Positions 24,827 through 32,215 of a DNA stretch of 64,000 nucleotides are shown here, piece by piece (the first letter of the stretch is position 1; each line of letters begins with the position of its first letter). The DNA lies in contig PNAS01000021.1 in assembly GCA_003169695.1 (NCBI GenBank), positions 11,861-75,860 of the forward strand, given 5' to 3'. A program made the translations under genes and the position numbers. Source of the DNA: Spartobacteria bacterium (GTDB lineage: Bacteria; Verrucomicrobiota; Verrucomicrobiia; Chthoniobacterales; UBA10450). The notes below the pieces were generated by a model that did no database searches, was not told where the DNA came from, and was given only the letters and a program-made list of their open reading frames with translations.

Positions 24827-25834
24827 ATGCGCGCAATGGTCTTAATGCAGCGAAAACCGGTGAGCGAGTCGCCGCTGGTTTTGCGCGACCTCGCTGAACC
24901 GCAGGCGGCGGCCGACGAAGTGCGAGTCAAGGTGAGCGCTTGTGCGGTGTGCCGGACGGACATCCATATCGTCGAGGGCGACCTGGCGCCGCATCGAACT
25001 CCGATGATTCCTGGCCATCAGGTCGTCGGCCGGATTGACCAGGTGGGAGAAGGCGTCACGCGATTGCATGTTGGGCAGCGGATCGGAATCGCGTGGCTTC
25101 GTCACGTGGATGGGTCCTGCCCGTTCTGCCGGCGTGGGCGCGAGAATCTGTGTCTCGGCTCACGCTATACCGGCTACGATGTGGATGGCGGATATGCGGA
25201 ATACGCCGTGGCGCCGGAGGACTTCGCTTACGAATTACCCGATATTTTCGACGATGAGCGCGTTTCCCCGCTGCTCTGCGGCGGCTTGATCGGGTATCGC
25301 GCCCTCGAGCGGGCGGAGGTCCCGGAGAAGGGCCGATTGCTCCTCGTCGGGTTTGGTAGCTCAGCCCGTATCGTCATTCAAATCGCGCTTCACCGCGGTT
25401 ACGAAGTCCATGTCGTTACGCGCAGCGAAAACCACATCCGTCAGGCGAAAAAACTAGGCGCGGCCTGGGCGGGCGCTGATTTCCGTGATCTCCCAGGCAA
25501 AGTGGATTCGGCAATTCTCTTCGCTCCGTCGGGCAAGCTCGTTCCGCCGACGCTGGAAGCTCTTGATCGGGGAGGAATCTGCTCCATCGCGGGCATTCAT
25601 CTCAGCGACGTGCCAGCTATCAACTACGACCGCCATCTTTATCAGGAACGCCAGTTGCGAAGTGTCACGTCCAATACGCGCGATGACGCTCGCGCATTGT
25701 TCGCCGAAGCGAGTGCCGCGGGCATTCGATTGCGAACGACCGCCTACCCATTGCAAGACGCAAACCGCGCCCTGACGGACATGAAACACAGCAACGTCGA
25801 TGGAACACCGGTGCTGATAGTAGCCGAGAACTGA
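24827..25834 (+). CDS. Zinc-dependent alcohol dehydrogenase family protein
   Basis: A medium-chain dehydrogenase of 335 residues. Catalytic-zinc ligands lie in CAVCRTDIHIVEGDL and GHQVVGRID; the structural-zinc cysteine set is present as CPFCRRGRENLC. The NAD(P) Rossmann core reads LLLVGFGSSARIVIQIALHRG, with the usual GxGxxG altered to GFGSSA. This matches the class of zinc-binding alcohol dehydrogenases with FAxSG and CGG-IGYRAL motifs. The start ATG at 24827 matches the family; the longer frame to 24563 overlaps the divergent VOC gene. Confidence 0.88.
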   Translation: MRAMVLMQRKPVSESPLVLRDLAEPQAAADEVRVKVSACAVCRTDIHIVEGDLAPHRTPMIPGHQVVGRIDQVGEGVTRLHVGQRIGIAWLRHVDGSCPFCRRGRENLCLGSRYTGYDVDGGYAEYAVAPEDFAYELPDIFDDERVSPLLCGGLIGYRALERAEVPEKGRLLLVGFGSSARIVIQIALHRGYEVHVVTRSENHIRQAKKLGAAWAGADFRDLPGKVDSAILFAPSGKLVPPTLEALDRGGICSIAGIHLSDVPAINYDRHLYQERQLRSVTSNTRDDARALFAEASAAGIRLRTTAYPLQDANRALTDMKHSNVDGTPVLIVAEN

Positions 25835-26041
25835 GGGGTCGCTGCAGTCGGCGATTCGCGGGAGTTGTTCGCCTCGCACCCTCGACACGCCGAAAGCGGA
25901 CGTTGCCGATGACAGATGTCTCCTTGCCTAACGAGTAAAGATGCGTTGCAAGCACAAGAACGCTCATGCATTGCAAAACTACCGCACCTGCTTACGCTTC
26001 TGGTTGAAACGCTCTCTCTTTTGCCTCTCACTCGCCGCTGT

Positions 26042-26128
26042 CGCGAGCGCTTCGAAACTGCGCTGCAAAACGAGCCGCAACGCATCGCGCTCCGCGAGAT
26101 CGGCGAGACATATGTGCTGCCGCTTTAG
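26042..26128 (+). pseudogene. 3' remnant of an MBL-fold hydrolase gene
   Basis: Only the last 28 or so codons survive, reading ERFETALQNEPQRIAL and REIGETYVLPL before the stop. They match the C-terminus of the intact MBL-fold protein at 35078-36001 (ERFETALQKTPERLAL and REIGETFVLPI). No upstream part is detectable in any frame. It ends about 150 bases before tRNA-Thr. Confidence 0.8.
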
Positions 26129-26276
26129 CTGGTCCGCTCGCACCGGTCGCCGAAGCAGCTTTGGCGCGGCAGGAGGCTGACGGGGCTTCTTCGGAAACAC
26201 TGTGGGTGCATGCGGCCATTGCCGCAGCTTGCGGCTTGGCGACTGGATGGCATGTTCCCCCGGGTTCTGCATTCAG

Positions 26277-26352
26277 GCCGAAGTAGCTCAGCTGGTAGAG
26301 CAGCTGATTCGTAATCAGCAGGTCACGGGTTCGAGTCCCGTCTTCGGCTCCA
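26277..26352 (+). tRNA. tRNA-Thr (CGT anticodon)
   Basis: A complete 76-base cloverleaf with encoded CCA. The acceptor arms GCCGAAG and CTTCGGC pair; the D arm is GCTC/GAGC; the anticodon stem is GCTGA/TCAGC with loop TTCGTAA; the T arm is ACGGG/CCCGT around TTCGAGT. The anticodon CGT reads ACG (Thr). Two partial copies of its 3' end lie downstream at 28873 and 34874, marking it as an integration site. Confidence 0.96.
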
Positions 26353-26602
26353 TTTATATACTATTGGTGTTGAGCATATTACATTTCATAGCCAAATTGA
26401 TTCTGCGCTAAATATTTTCTTACTTGGACAGATATTGGACGCTTTATTTGTTCGACAATGCGCAAAACCCCGGATTTCTGTAGATGGCAGGTTGACGGAA
26501 AATCGAATCGCTAGAAGTCGCGAACTCAGTCAGCGTGGATACTTTGCCCCTCGGCCTTAACTACGGCGAGTATCGCGGGGAAGTTGCTCGAAGACTTTTC
26601 GG

Positions 26603-27175
26603 ATGAACAAAGGACGAGAGAACCGACGCGAACGGGAGTCGCGGGGGATTGGCGATTACGTATTGCCGATGTTGCTCTCGGCGGCGGCAGGAGCGGCGGT
26701 GATGTGGCTGGTGATGTCGCAACGGTCCAGCCCGGTGGAGAAGCCGGCAGCGTTCGTTACCCCGAGCGCGGCGCAGAACACAACGGCGGCGCCCGATCTG
26801 TCCGGATTATCGGCCGCGGACGCGGGGGTGGTGCGCGGGAACCTGGCTTACGATCATCAACAGTGGGCGGAAGCGATCCGGCAATACCAGGAGGCGATCG
26901 CGCAAGGTCGCGATAACGCCGATGTGCGGACCGACCTTGGGAACGCGTTCCGGTTTTCCGGGCAGCCGGAGAAAGCGCTCGAGCAATATAGGATCGCGCA
27001 ACGGCAGAATCCCCAGCATGAAAACAGCCTGCTCAACCAGATCGGTCTCTTTATCGAGGTAATGCACGATCCGATCCGTGCGATCCCGGTCTGCGAAGAA
27101 TTCATCCGCCGTTTTCCTTCCAGCGACAAGGTAGCGAAGGTGAAACAACAGCTTCAGGAAGCGAAAAGCCTCTAG
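26603..27175 (+). CDS. Membrane-anchored TPR protein
   Basis: A 190-residue protein with a basic N-terminus, one membrane helix (about 20-38, VLPMLLSAAAGAAVMWLVM), a short flexible linker, then TPR helices from about 70 onward (GNLAYDHQQWAEAIRQYQEAI, DVRTDLGNAFRFSGQPEKAL, SLLNQIGLFIEVMHDPIRAI). It has the layout of CcmH/YbgF-like accessory proteins anchored in the inner membrane. Partner unknown. It is the first gene of the island. Confidence 0.8.
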   Translation: MNKGRENRRERESRGIGDYVLPMLLSAAAGAAVMWLVMSQRSSPVEKPAAFVTPSAAQNTTAAPDLSGLSAADAGVVRGNLAYDHQQWAEAIRQYQEAIAQGRDNADVRTDLGNAFRFSGQPEKALEQYRIAQRQNPQHENSLLNQIGLFIEVMHDPIRAIPVCEEFIRRFPSSDKVAKVKQQLQEAKSL

Positions 27176-27334
27176 GGGGAAAATGCTACCGTAACGGATG
27201 CGCAGCAACGGCCGGGCTTTCAAAAGCTGAAACGCTGAAATTATTTTAGTTTTTGAAACTCGTTCGCTGCCCGCGCTCACTCGCTCCTGCCCTCGCCGTT
27301 TTACCTTCTATGTCGCTCGTCCCGCTCGCTCCAT

Positions 27335-27724
27335 TCAGTTTTTCCGTGTTTCAGCATTTGCTCCCTTAAGCTCGACGAGGATCATGTGCAGGGTGGTGTC
27401 GCCGATGTTTTCCGCCGCGTGGGTCAAAGGCTCGCGATAGAGGACGTCGCCGGTCTTCAGCTCAGCTTCGGTGATCTTGCCATCGGCCGCGTAGTTCCGG
27501 ACCTTCCCGCCCGCCAGAACATAAATCACGTAGGCTGGATGGGAGTGCACCTGCTCTTTGACGCCGGGCGGCAATTCGGCTTCGAGCACGCGCACTTTCT
27601 CGTTCTCGAACTTCAGTTTTACCGTCTTCGATTGTACCACCGCCGGATCCTGCGCCCAGACAGAGCTCGTCGGGACGATGAAAGTAACCGCTGCTGCTGT
27701 AACTGCAGAAATAATGAATCGCAT
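27335..27724 (-). CDS. Exported cupin-domain protein
   Basis: A protein of about 129 residues with signal peptide MRFIISAVTAAAVTFIV to AQ, then a single cupin barrel: the histidine pair HSHPAYVIYVLAGGKV and the later GDVLYREPLTHAAENIG, which together could hold a metal. A secreted sensor or small-molecule-binding role is typical. The ATG at 27724 is preferred; codons upstream to 27760 are in frame but precede the signal peptide. Its 5' region, including the signal peptide, is a near copy of that of the gene at 28306. Confidence 0.82.
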   Translation of the reverse strand: MRFIISAVTAAAVTFIVPTSSVWAQDPAVVQSKTVKLKFENEKVRVLEAELPPGVKEQVHSHPAYVIYVLAGGKVRNYAADGKITEAELKTGDVLYREPLTHAAENIGDTTLHMILVELKGANAETRKN

Positions 27725-27765
27725 GCCTGCGAGAAAGCCTTTCTCGAACGCGAATTGCAAGAAAA

Positions 27766-27782
27766 TGTCGAGATTCTAGGAC
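27766..27782 (-). promoter_or_regulatory. Shared upstream box, copy 1
   Basis: GTCCTAGAATCTCGACA lies 42 bases before the cupin start on the minus strand. The same box precedes the next two minus-strand genes at similar distances. TAGAAT could serve as a -10 element. Confidence 0.4.
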
Positions 27783-27831
27783 TGACGCGGTTGCCTCACC
27801 GCCCTTTTGCGGGATGAGACTCTCCGAGCGC

Positions 27832-28215
27832 TTATTTATCGGCCGTGCAGTCGGCGACGATGACTTCACAGTCTTTGCCTTTTTCCTTGCAAGACTTCAT
27901 CGCGGTCTCTTTCGCTTCATCCTTGGTCTTCGCCGCGCCCCAGCCGAAGTAACCATCTTTTGAGACGGCGAACGCGGCGCAATTATTCCAGTATTCGAGC
28001 AGAACCTCACAATCTGCCTTCTCACAGAACTTGATGGCGTTCTTCTTTGCTTCTTTTTTGGTATCACCAGTACCCACATCATACTGCCCACTCTTCCATG
28101 AATAGGCGATAGCCCCAAAAACGTTCTTTTCATCCGCCCTGGCGCCGACGAGCGGCAAGAGCGCGATCAAGGCTGCAAGCAGGCAGATGGACGCTAAGAT
28201 AGTTTTGTTCTCCAT
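27832..28215 (-). CDS. Exported DUF4189-family protein
   Basis: A 127-residue secreted protein: signal peptide (about 1-27), then two short repeats with the DUF4189 pattern VFGAIAYSWKSGQYDVGTG...AKKNAIKFCEKADCEV and AFAVSKDGYFGWGAAKTKDEAKETAMKSC. Cysteines are paired (CEKADC, CKEKGKDC, DC), consistent with disulfides outside the cytosol. Function unknown for the family. Confidence 0.85.
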   Translation of the reverse strand: MENKTILASICLLAALIALLPLVGARADEKNVFGAIAYSWKSGQYDVGTGDTKKEAKKNAIKFCEKADCEVLLEYWNNCAAFAVSKDGYFGWGAAKTKDEAKETAMKSCKEKGKDCEVIVADCTADK

Positions 28216-28259
28216 ATGATTAAATTCGTCGGTCCTATTAATCGCGGATGCCCAAGCTT

Positions 28260-28284
28260 GACTAAACTGCCGAGATTCTAAGAC
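28260..28284 (-). promoter_or_regulatory. Shared upstream box, copy 2
   Basis: A 25-base element identical to the one at 28812-28836 (minus strand: GTCTTAGAATCTCGGCAGTT, then TAGTC), placed 45 bases before the DUF4189 start. It may be a common promoter or operator carried along by duplication. Confidence 0.5.
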
Positions 28285-28305
28285 GGACTGCTTCGCCTTA
28301 CCGGG

Positions 28306-28755
28306 TCAATGTGGCAACGCTCTCGTGAGATTTTTGGCGGCTACATTCGCCGTCTCCACGAGGACAGCTTGCTGCTCTTTGGAGAGCTTCTCCAAGCTCT
28401 TCGACGAGATCACAATCCCACCACCGCTGCCTGGTATCTCAAAGCGGTGAACCGGTTGAGAGACCTGGCTTAGACCGCTTGAGGTCAATAAGGCGCCGTC
28501 CAGACTACCGTCCTTCAAACGCTTAATAAAAGAATCTTCATCGCCCCCCTCCTCGTTCCAATCGAAGTCGAGTTGAACAGCGCCATTCGTCCTAAAGTCC
28601 ACAGCCTTCACCCAATTCCGAAAGACCCTTCCCACACCACTGTCGGCGGGGTAGAGCGTGGCGATCTTGATGACCGCCGAATCCTGCGCCGAGATGGAGC
28701 TTGTCGAGACGATGAAAGCAAACGCCGCCATAACCGCAGAAATGAAGAATCGCAT
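28306..28755 (-). pseudogene. Internally deleted DctP-type solute-binding protein
   Basis: About 149 residues. The signal peptide is followed by the N-terminal lobe of a TRAP (DctP) binding protein: IKIATLYPADSGVGRVFRNW, RTNGAVQLDFDWNEEG and DGSLDGALLTSSGLSQV. The sequence then jumps to a C-terminal family segment, GGIVISSKSLEKLSKEQQAVL. Full DctP proteins have about 330 residues, so the middle ligand-binding region is missing. The frame is intact, so a short product may be made, but it cannot form a normal two-lobed site. Confidence 0.7.
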
Positions 28756-28811
28756 GCCTACGAGAAAAGCTTTCTCGAGAGCGAATTGCAAGCCGTTAGT
28801 TCAGAGCAACA

Positions 28812-28836
28812 GACTAAACTGCCGAGATTCTAAGAC
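28812..28836 (-). promoter_or_regulatory. Shared upstream box, copy 3
   Basis: Identical over 25 bases to the box at 28260, here 57 bases before the start of the DctP-like gene. Confidence 0.5.
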
Positions 28837-28872
28837 TGCCCCCTTTTTGCTTCCTAACGAGACAAAGCTCAG

Positions 28873-28900
28873 TCACGGGTTCGAGTCCCGTCGTCGGCTC
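28873..28900 (+). repeat. tRNA-Thr 3'-end copy (internal att remnant)
   Basis: TCACGGGTTCGAGTCCCGTC and the following GTCGGCTC match the T arm and acceptor end of the tRNA-Thr at 26277 with one mismatch. It is bounded by TAACGAGA and TCTCGTTA, an inverted repeat of eight bases. Confidence 0.85.
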
Positions 28901-29241
28901 TCTCGTTATTGAATTTCGTAGGCCGTCCGGCCTGCTTTGCCAAGGGCAGTTGTCCATTCTCGCACTCGATCGTTTTCAAACGAATATCCATGCTGTTTGC
29001 CAACAAACGCAAAAAGCCGATCGGCCATTGCATTTTAGGCTCGCTCTCGCCAGCGGTGGCTGATCTTCTTCTCGTTAGGACTTCGCCGCCATGGATTCTA
29101 AATCTTCGCCCAACCGAAGTGACGCACCGAACAAAAGGAAGGCCGGTTCCAACGGTGACGACGACAGGCAGAATGCTGTCGTCAGACCCGCGGCCGAGCT
29201 CCTTCTCGTTAGGGGTCACATTCTCTCACCTATAGCACCCT
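28901..29241. other. Gap with a dispersed 40-base motif, no gene
   Basis: No convincing frame. It holds one copy (29039-29079) of a motif ending GCTGATCTTCTTCTCGTTAG that recurs at 47250 and 49243. Confidence 0.5.
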
Positions 29242-29631
29242 ATGAATCAATCCCAATCCGCAGGCTATCCGTACACCACTTACCTCAACGTGCAGTTTGC
29301 GCCCTTGGAGCTAGTGGACGTGCCGGCCCTGGTGGCCGCTTGCACCGACCGCTGGTATAACCAGACACTTTGCCGGGTCAACGGCTCGGTGGTGCGCTTG
29401 GGCGTGATGCAGGGCGAGTATCACTGGCACAAGCACGACAACGATGATGAGTTCTTCTTTGTGCTCACCGGCCGCTTTTTCATTGACTTGGAAGAGCAAG
29501 GCACCGTGGACTTAGGCCCGCAGCAGGGCTTCGTCGTGCCAAGAGGGATTGTTCACCGCACGCGCGCCCCGGAGCGTACGGTCATCCTGATGGTGGAAAA
29601 CGCCGGCATCATCCCCACCGGCGACGCTTAA
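29242..29631 (+). CDS. Cupin-domain protein
   Basis: A 129-residue cytosolic single-cupin protein. The metal-binding pattern YHWHKHDNDDEFFFVLTGRF (about residues 59-78) and the second motif VPRGIVHRTRAPE (about 99-111) are complete, so it probably binds a divalent metal. Reaction unknown. It is the first gene of the second island sub-segment. Codon use and GC look like the host. Confidence 0.85.
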   Translation: MNQSQSAGYPYTTYLNVQFAPLELVDVPALVAACTDRWYNQTLCRVNGSVVRLGVMQGEYHWHKHDNDDEFFFVLTGRFFIDLEEQGTVDLGPQQGFVVPRGIVHRTRAPERTVILMVENAGIIPTGDA

Positions 29632-29881
29632 CCCAGCGTTGCAAAGATCACTTCATTGCCTACGATCCCGCGCTGGCGCTTGTCTGCATTGCAATCAAAG
29701 CGGCAGTGGAGGCCATCGAGGAAAGTAATTATGGCCTCGTGTTGCCGTTGCAGTTTGTGCTGCGCTACATACCCAAAAACGGACTTCCCGCGATTAATCC
29801 TGCCGCCATGGAAATTAAACCTGGGATGCGCGTTCGGGATTTCAAATCACAAGAACTGCGATTGACAGTTGACGCCAACTA
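29632..29881 (+). pseudogene. Open C-terminal gene remnant without a start
   Basis: A frame reading HFIAYDPALALVCIAIKAA, ESNYGLVLPLQFVLRYIPK and a short end up to TAG at 29879-29881 has protein-like composition but no ATG/GTG with a ribosome site; it runs back into the cupin gene in another frame. Probably the tail of a lost gene. Family not recognised. Confidence 0.35.
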
Positions 29882-29896
29882 GGATCGACTGAAAGA

Positions 29897-30322
29897 ATGA
29901 AAACCCAACGATTCATCATAACACTGTTTGCGTTGGCGTTTACCTTCGCTCCGCAATCGTTTAGAACAGCATCCGCGGAGCCTAAGGGATCCAAGTACCA
30001 TGTCGAACTGATTTCGCCAAGGGCGGGAGAGGTTTTAATGCCTGGACAGGTTGTCAGGGTTGAATGGAAGTCGGTATTTCCGGACGTGTACGTGGACCTG
30101 TCGTGGTGTGAGACGGAGATTCGCCTGTCGCTCGATGGCGGCACAACATTTACGTGGATTACAGGTGAGCGTGACCCGAGGGAGAAACATTTCGATTGGA
30201 CCGTCCCGAATACGCCCACCAACGCGGCGGTGCTGGACATCCGCTTCGGGTGTCTGGGATATTACCCGGAGACCGAAGGTCTTCAGGTTCAATCCGCTTT
30301 TGTGATCAGCGCGCTGAAGTGA
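29897..30322 (+). CDS. Exported beta-sandwich protein
   Basis: A 141-residue protein with signal peptide (about 1-27, ending TASA). The mature part opens with VELISPRAGEVLMPGQVVRVEW, the start of the Ig-like module (Ser-Thr-rich/Kre9-Knh1 type) found at the ends of bacterial secreted proteins, and includes IRLSLDGGTTFTWI and FDWTVPNTPT. It appears to be a stand-alone binding domain. Two cysteines may form a disulfide. Partner unknown. Confidence 0.75.
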   Translation: MKTQRFIITLFALAFTFAPQSFRTASAEPKGSKYHVELISPRAGEVLMPGQVVRVEWKSVFPDVYVDLSWCETEIRLSLDGGTTFTWITGERDPREKHFDWTVPNTPTNAAVLDIRFGCLGYYPETEGLQVQSAFVISALK

Positions 30323-30411
30323 TTCTCCGCCGCCGGGACTCGCACTAAAATGAAGAGCAAGCTGGGAGAAGTCGCCTTTAAGTAAGCTCTTTTGCGTGCC
30401 ACCATCCCGAG

Positions 30412-30849
30412 TTATTTGTTCTCCACTTTCGGCGCGCTCGATGCGAGTTTTTGGAAACGCGGATCATTCCGAAGCGGATCAAACATTGGGTCGAGCCGGA
30501 GGAGCGCAGGGGTGATCGGCGCGGCTTCACCCAGCGCGCCATAGCAGGGCATCGAGAGTAGTTTCTGTAAAGCGGCGGCGGCGCGGTCGGGTTCCCCCAT
30601 CTGTGCTGCCACTCGGGCGAGGACCTCGATCGGAATGGGACCATCTATCGCGTCTTTCTCGATCGGATTCGCGGCGATGGCCCGTTCCGACAGAGCGAAC
30701 GCGGCGGCTTTGTCACCGAGACCCATATTGGTTAGCGCGAGGTCTCCAATGAGGATATAATTTTCCGGCTGTTCTTTGAGAAAAAGTTCCAGTTTGCTGC
30801 GGGCCTGTCGCAAACTTTCTTGCGCGGTGGCATGGTCGCTGGCGACTTA
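30412..30849 (-). pseudogene. C-terminal fragment of a TPR signalling protein
   Basis: About 145 codons are open to a stop at 30850 with no good start. The sequence ASDHATAQESLRQARSKLE, then NPIEKDAIDGPIPIEVLARVAA and LLRLDPMFDPLRNDPRFQKL, is the C-terminus of large proteins that join a kinase, cyclase or winged-helix domain to TolB/TPR repeats. Everything before the final TPRs is missing. Confidence 0.7.
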
Positions 30850-31122
30850 CCGGAACATGCGGACACCAAGAGCGGAAAACGGAGCGATATGGCGGCTCCC
30901 TGAGCTGGCAAGTGGCGTGCACCCTTGGCTTTCCTGTAAGCCTCGGAGAATGGGAGCGGCTGATGGGTGCCGCGGCCAAACGGTGATTCTGAATCGCGCT
31001 CGAGAAGCCAACAAGTTCGAATAAAGCGTTGAAGGTTTCGTCTGTTTTAGCTCGAAAACAATAAATCCGCTTGAGCCGGACAAAGCGAATACGAGGCTGA
31101 TACGCAGTATGCGATTTAAAAC

Positions 31123-31464
31123 TTGGCGACAACTGTTCAGGGAAACCTTCTACCTCTTTGGGGTAATCGAGGCGTGAGTAAACGGATCGAGGATATCTGC
31201 CTCATCGTCGAAGTGAGGTACGACTGCGAGGCAAAGCACGAATGCTCCGTTCCCGTCATTGAAATGTACGGGAAGGACGAGATTTGGGAAGGCGTGGTGG
31301 AAATGTTTGCCTTAATAGGACATCCGAAAGCCAAGCGCTGTTACGCTTGGAGTTTTGCGGATGACGACGCGCAGCCGCGCTATGTCGCCGTCTTGGAACT
31401 GCCGCCTGTTTACTCCCCGCACACTGCTGTTCGCGCCGCTATTGCGAGCGGCCAGCACAGGTGA
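31123..31464 (+). CDS. Hypothetical protein
   Basis: Up to 113 residues; the GTG at 31174 (VSKRIEDICLIVEVRYDC) is a likelier start and gives 96. A small, mixed alpha/beta, acidic protein with MYGKDEIWEGVVEMFALIGH and AKRCYAWSFADDDAQPRYVAVLEL. The strand pattern looks like a real folded domain, but no family is recognised. Confidence 0.5.
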   Translation: MATTVQGNLLPLWGNRGVSKRIEDICLIVEVRYDCEAKHECSVPVIEMYGKDEIWEGVVEMFALIGHPKAKRCYAWSFADDDAQPRYVAVLELPPVYSPHTAVRAAIASGQHR

Positions 31465-31881
31465 TGACCGGTGTTAGCAACCTGCCCGTTAAAGAATTCG
31501 GCGCGTGGCTGTGCGATATCGAGCAAGGCAGCGAAGCACGTCCTCCCGTGTCAAATGGCGGGGTTCGTGGACTCTTGCTGCCCTGTAAAATCTGACAATC
31601 AATTTCATGAAACGCTGCCGCATGGATCAGTTAGCAGCAGGGGGACATGTCCCGTCAATAGGGTCCTTCGAAGGAGTCATAAACGTAATCTGCCGTTAAT
31701 CCCAGCGTTAGCTTTGGCGGAGATATTTGAAGTGTGAGCGAACGAACACGGAAGCTGAACCCTCCGCCGAATCAGCGGTTCGGGTGAGCCATTGCGAGGG
31801 GCCAATAGCATTGAAAAATGCCTTGCGGGCGTTAACCGCTTTCTTCACCCCTTAGAGAGTCAACTGACCGGGGGAACGTAA
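31465..31881. other. Gap without a supported gene
   Basis: Frames here are short, cysteine- and proline-rich and unlike real proteins. Nothing else recognised. Confidence 0.5.
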
Positions 31882-32215
31882 ATGCCAGCGCCTATTCGTG
31901 ACGAGTTTACGGACCTCCCTCTTACTCGACAGCGCAAGTGGCAGCTGTGCAGGATGAGTGATGGTCTGTGTTCGATCTTGCGGGTAGAAAGGCTGCGGCT
32001 CACGTTTCCGGTAGAGATCGCGGCAGCGCAAACAAAATCGAAACCGATGAACGCAAGCGCAACTGCGCGTGCTTCATCCACATCATGACTGAGGAAAAAC
32101 TGAGAGAATTTCAAGAGCGTCACCGTGCTGTGCTGGAATCCAGCGCGCAATCCCTGTGTGACGTTGATGAGATGGCAGCCCTCTCGCGCTACGGCGCCCC
32201 GAGGTCGTAAACTTC
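31882..32215 (+). pseudogene. Frameshifted small basic protein gene
   Basis: The opening MPAPIRDEFTDLPLTRQRKW resembles a family of small proteins that begin MPxPIRDEYTxLPxSRQRKWQL and continue with a CxxC knuckle. Here the frame changes near 31970 (one frame ends in LRVERLRLTFPV, the next reads FDLAGRKAAAHVSG and later MTEEKLREFQERHRAVLE). It looks like a decayed copy. Confidence 0.4.
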
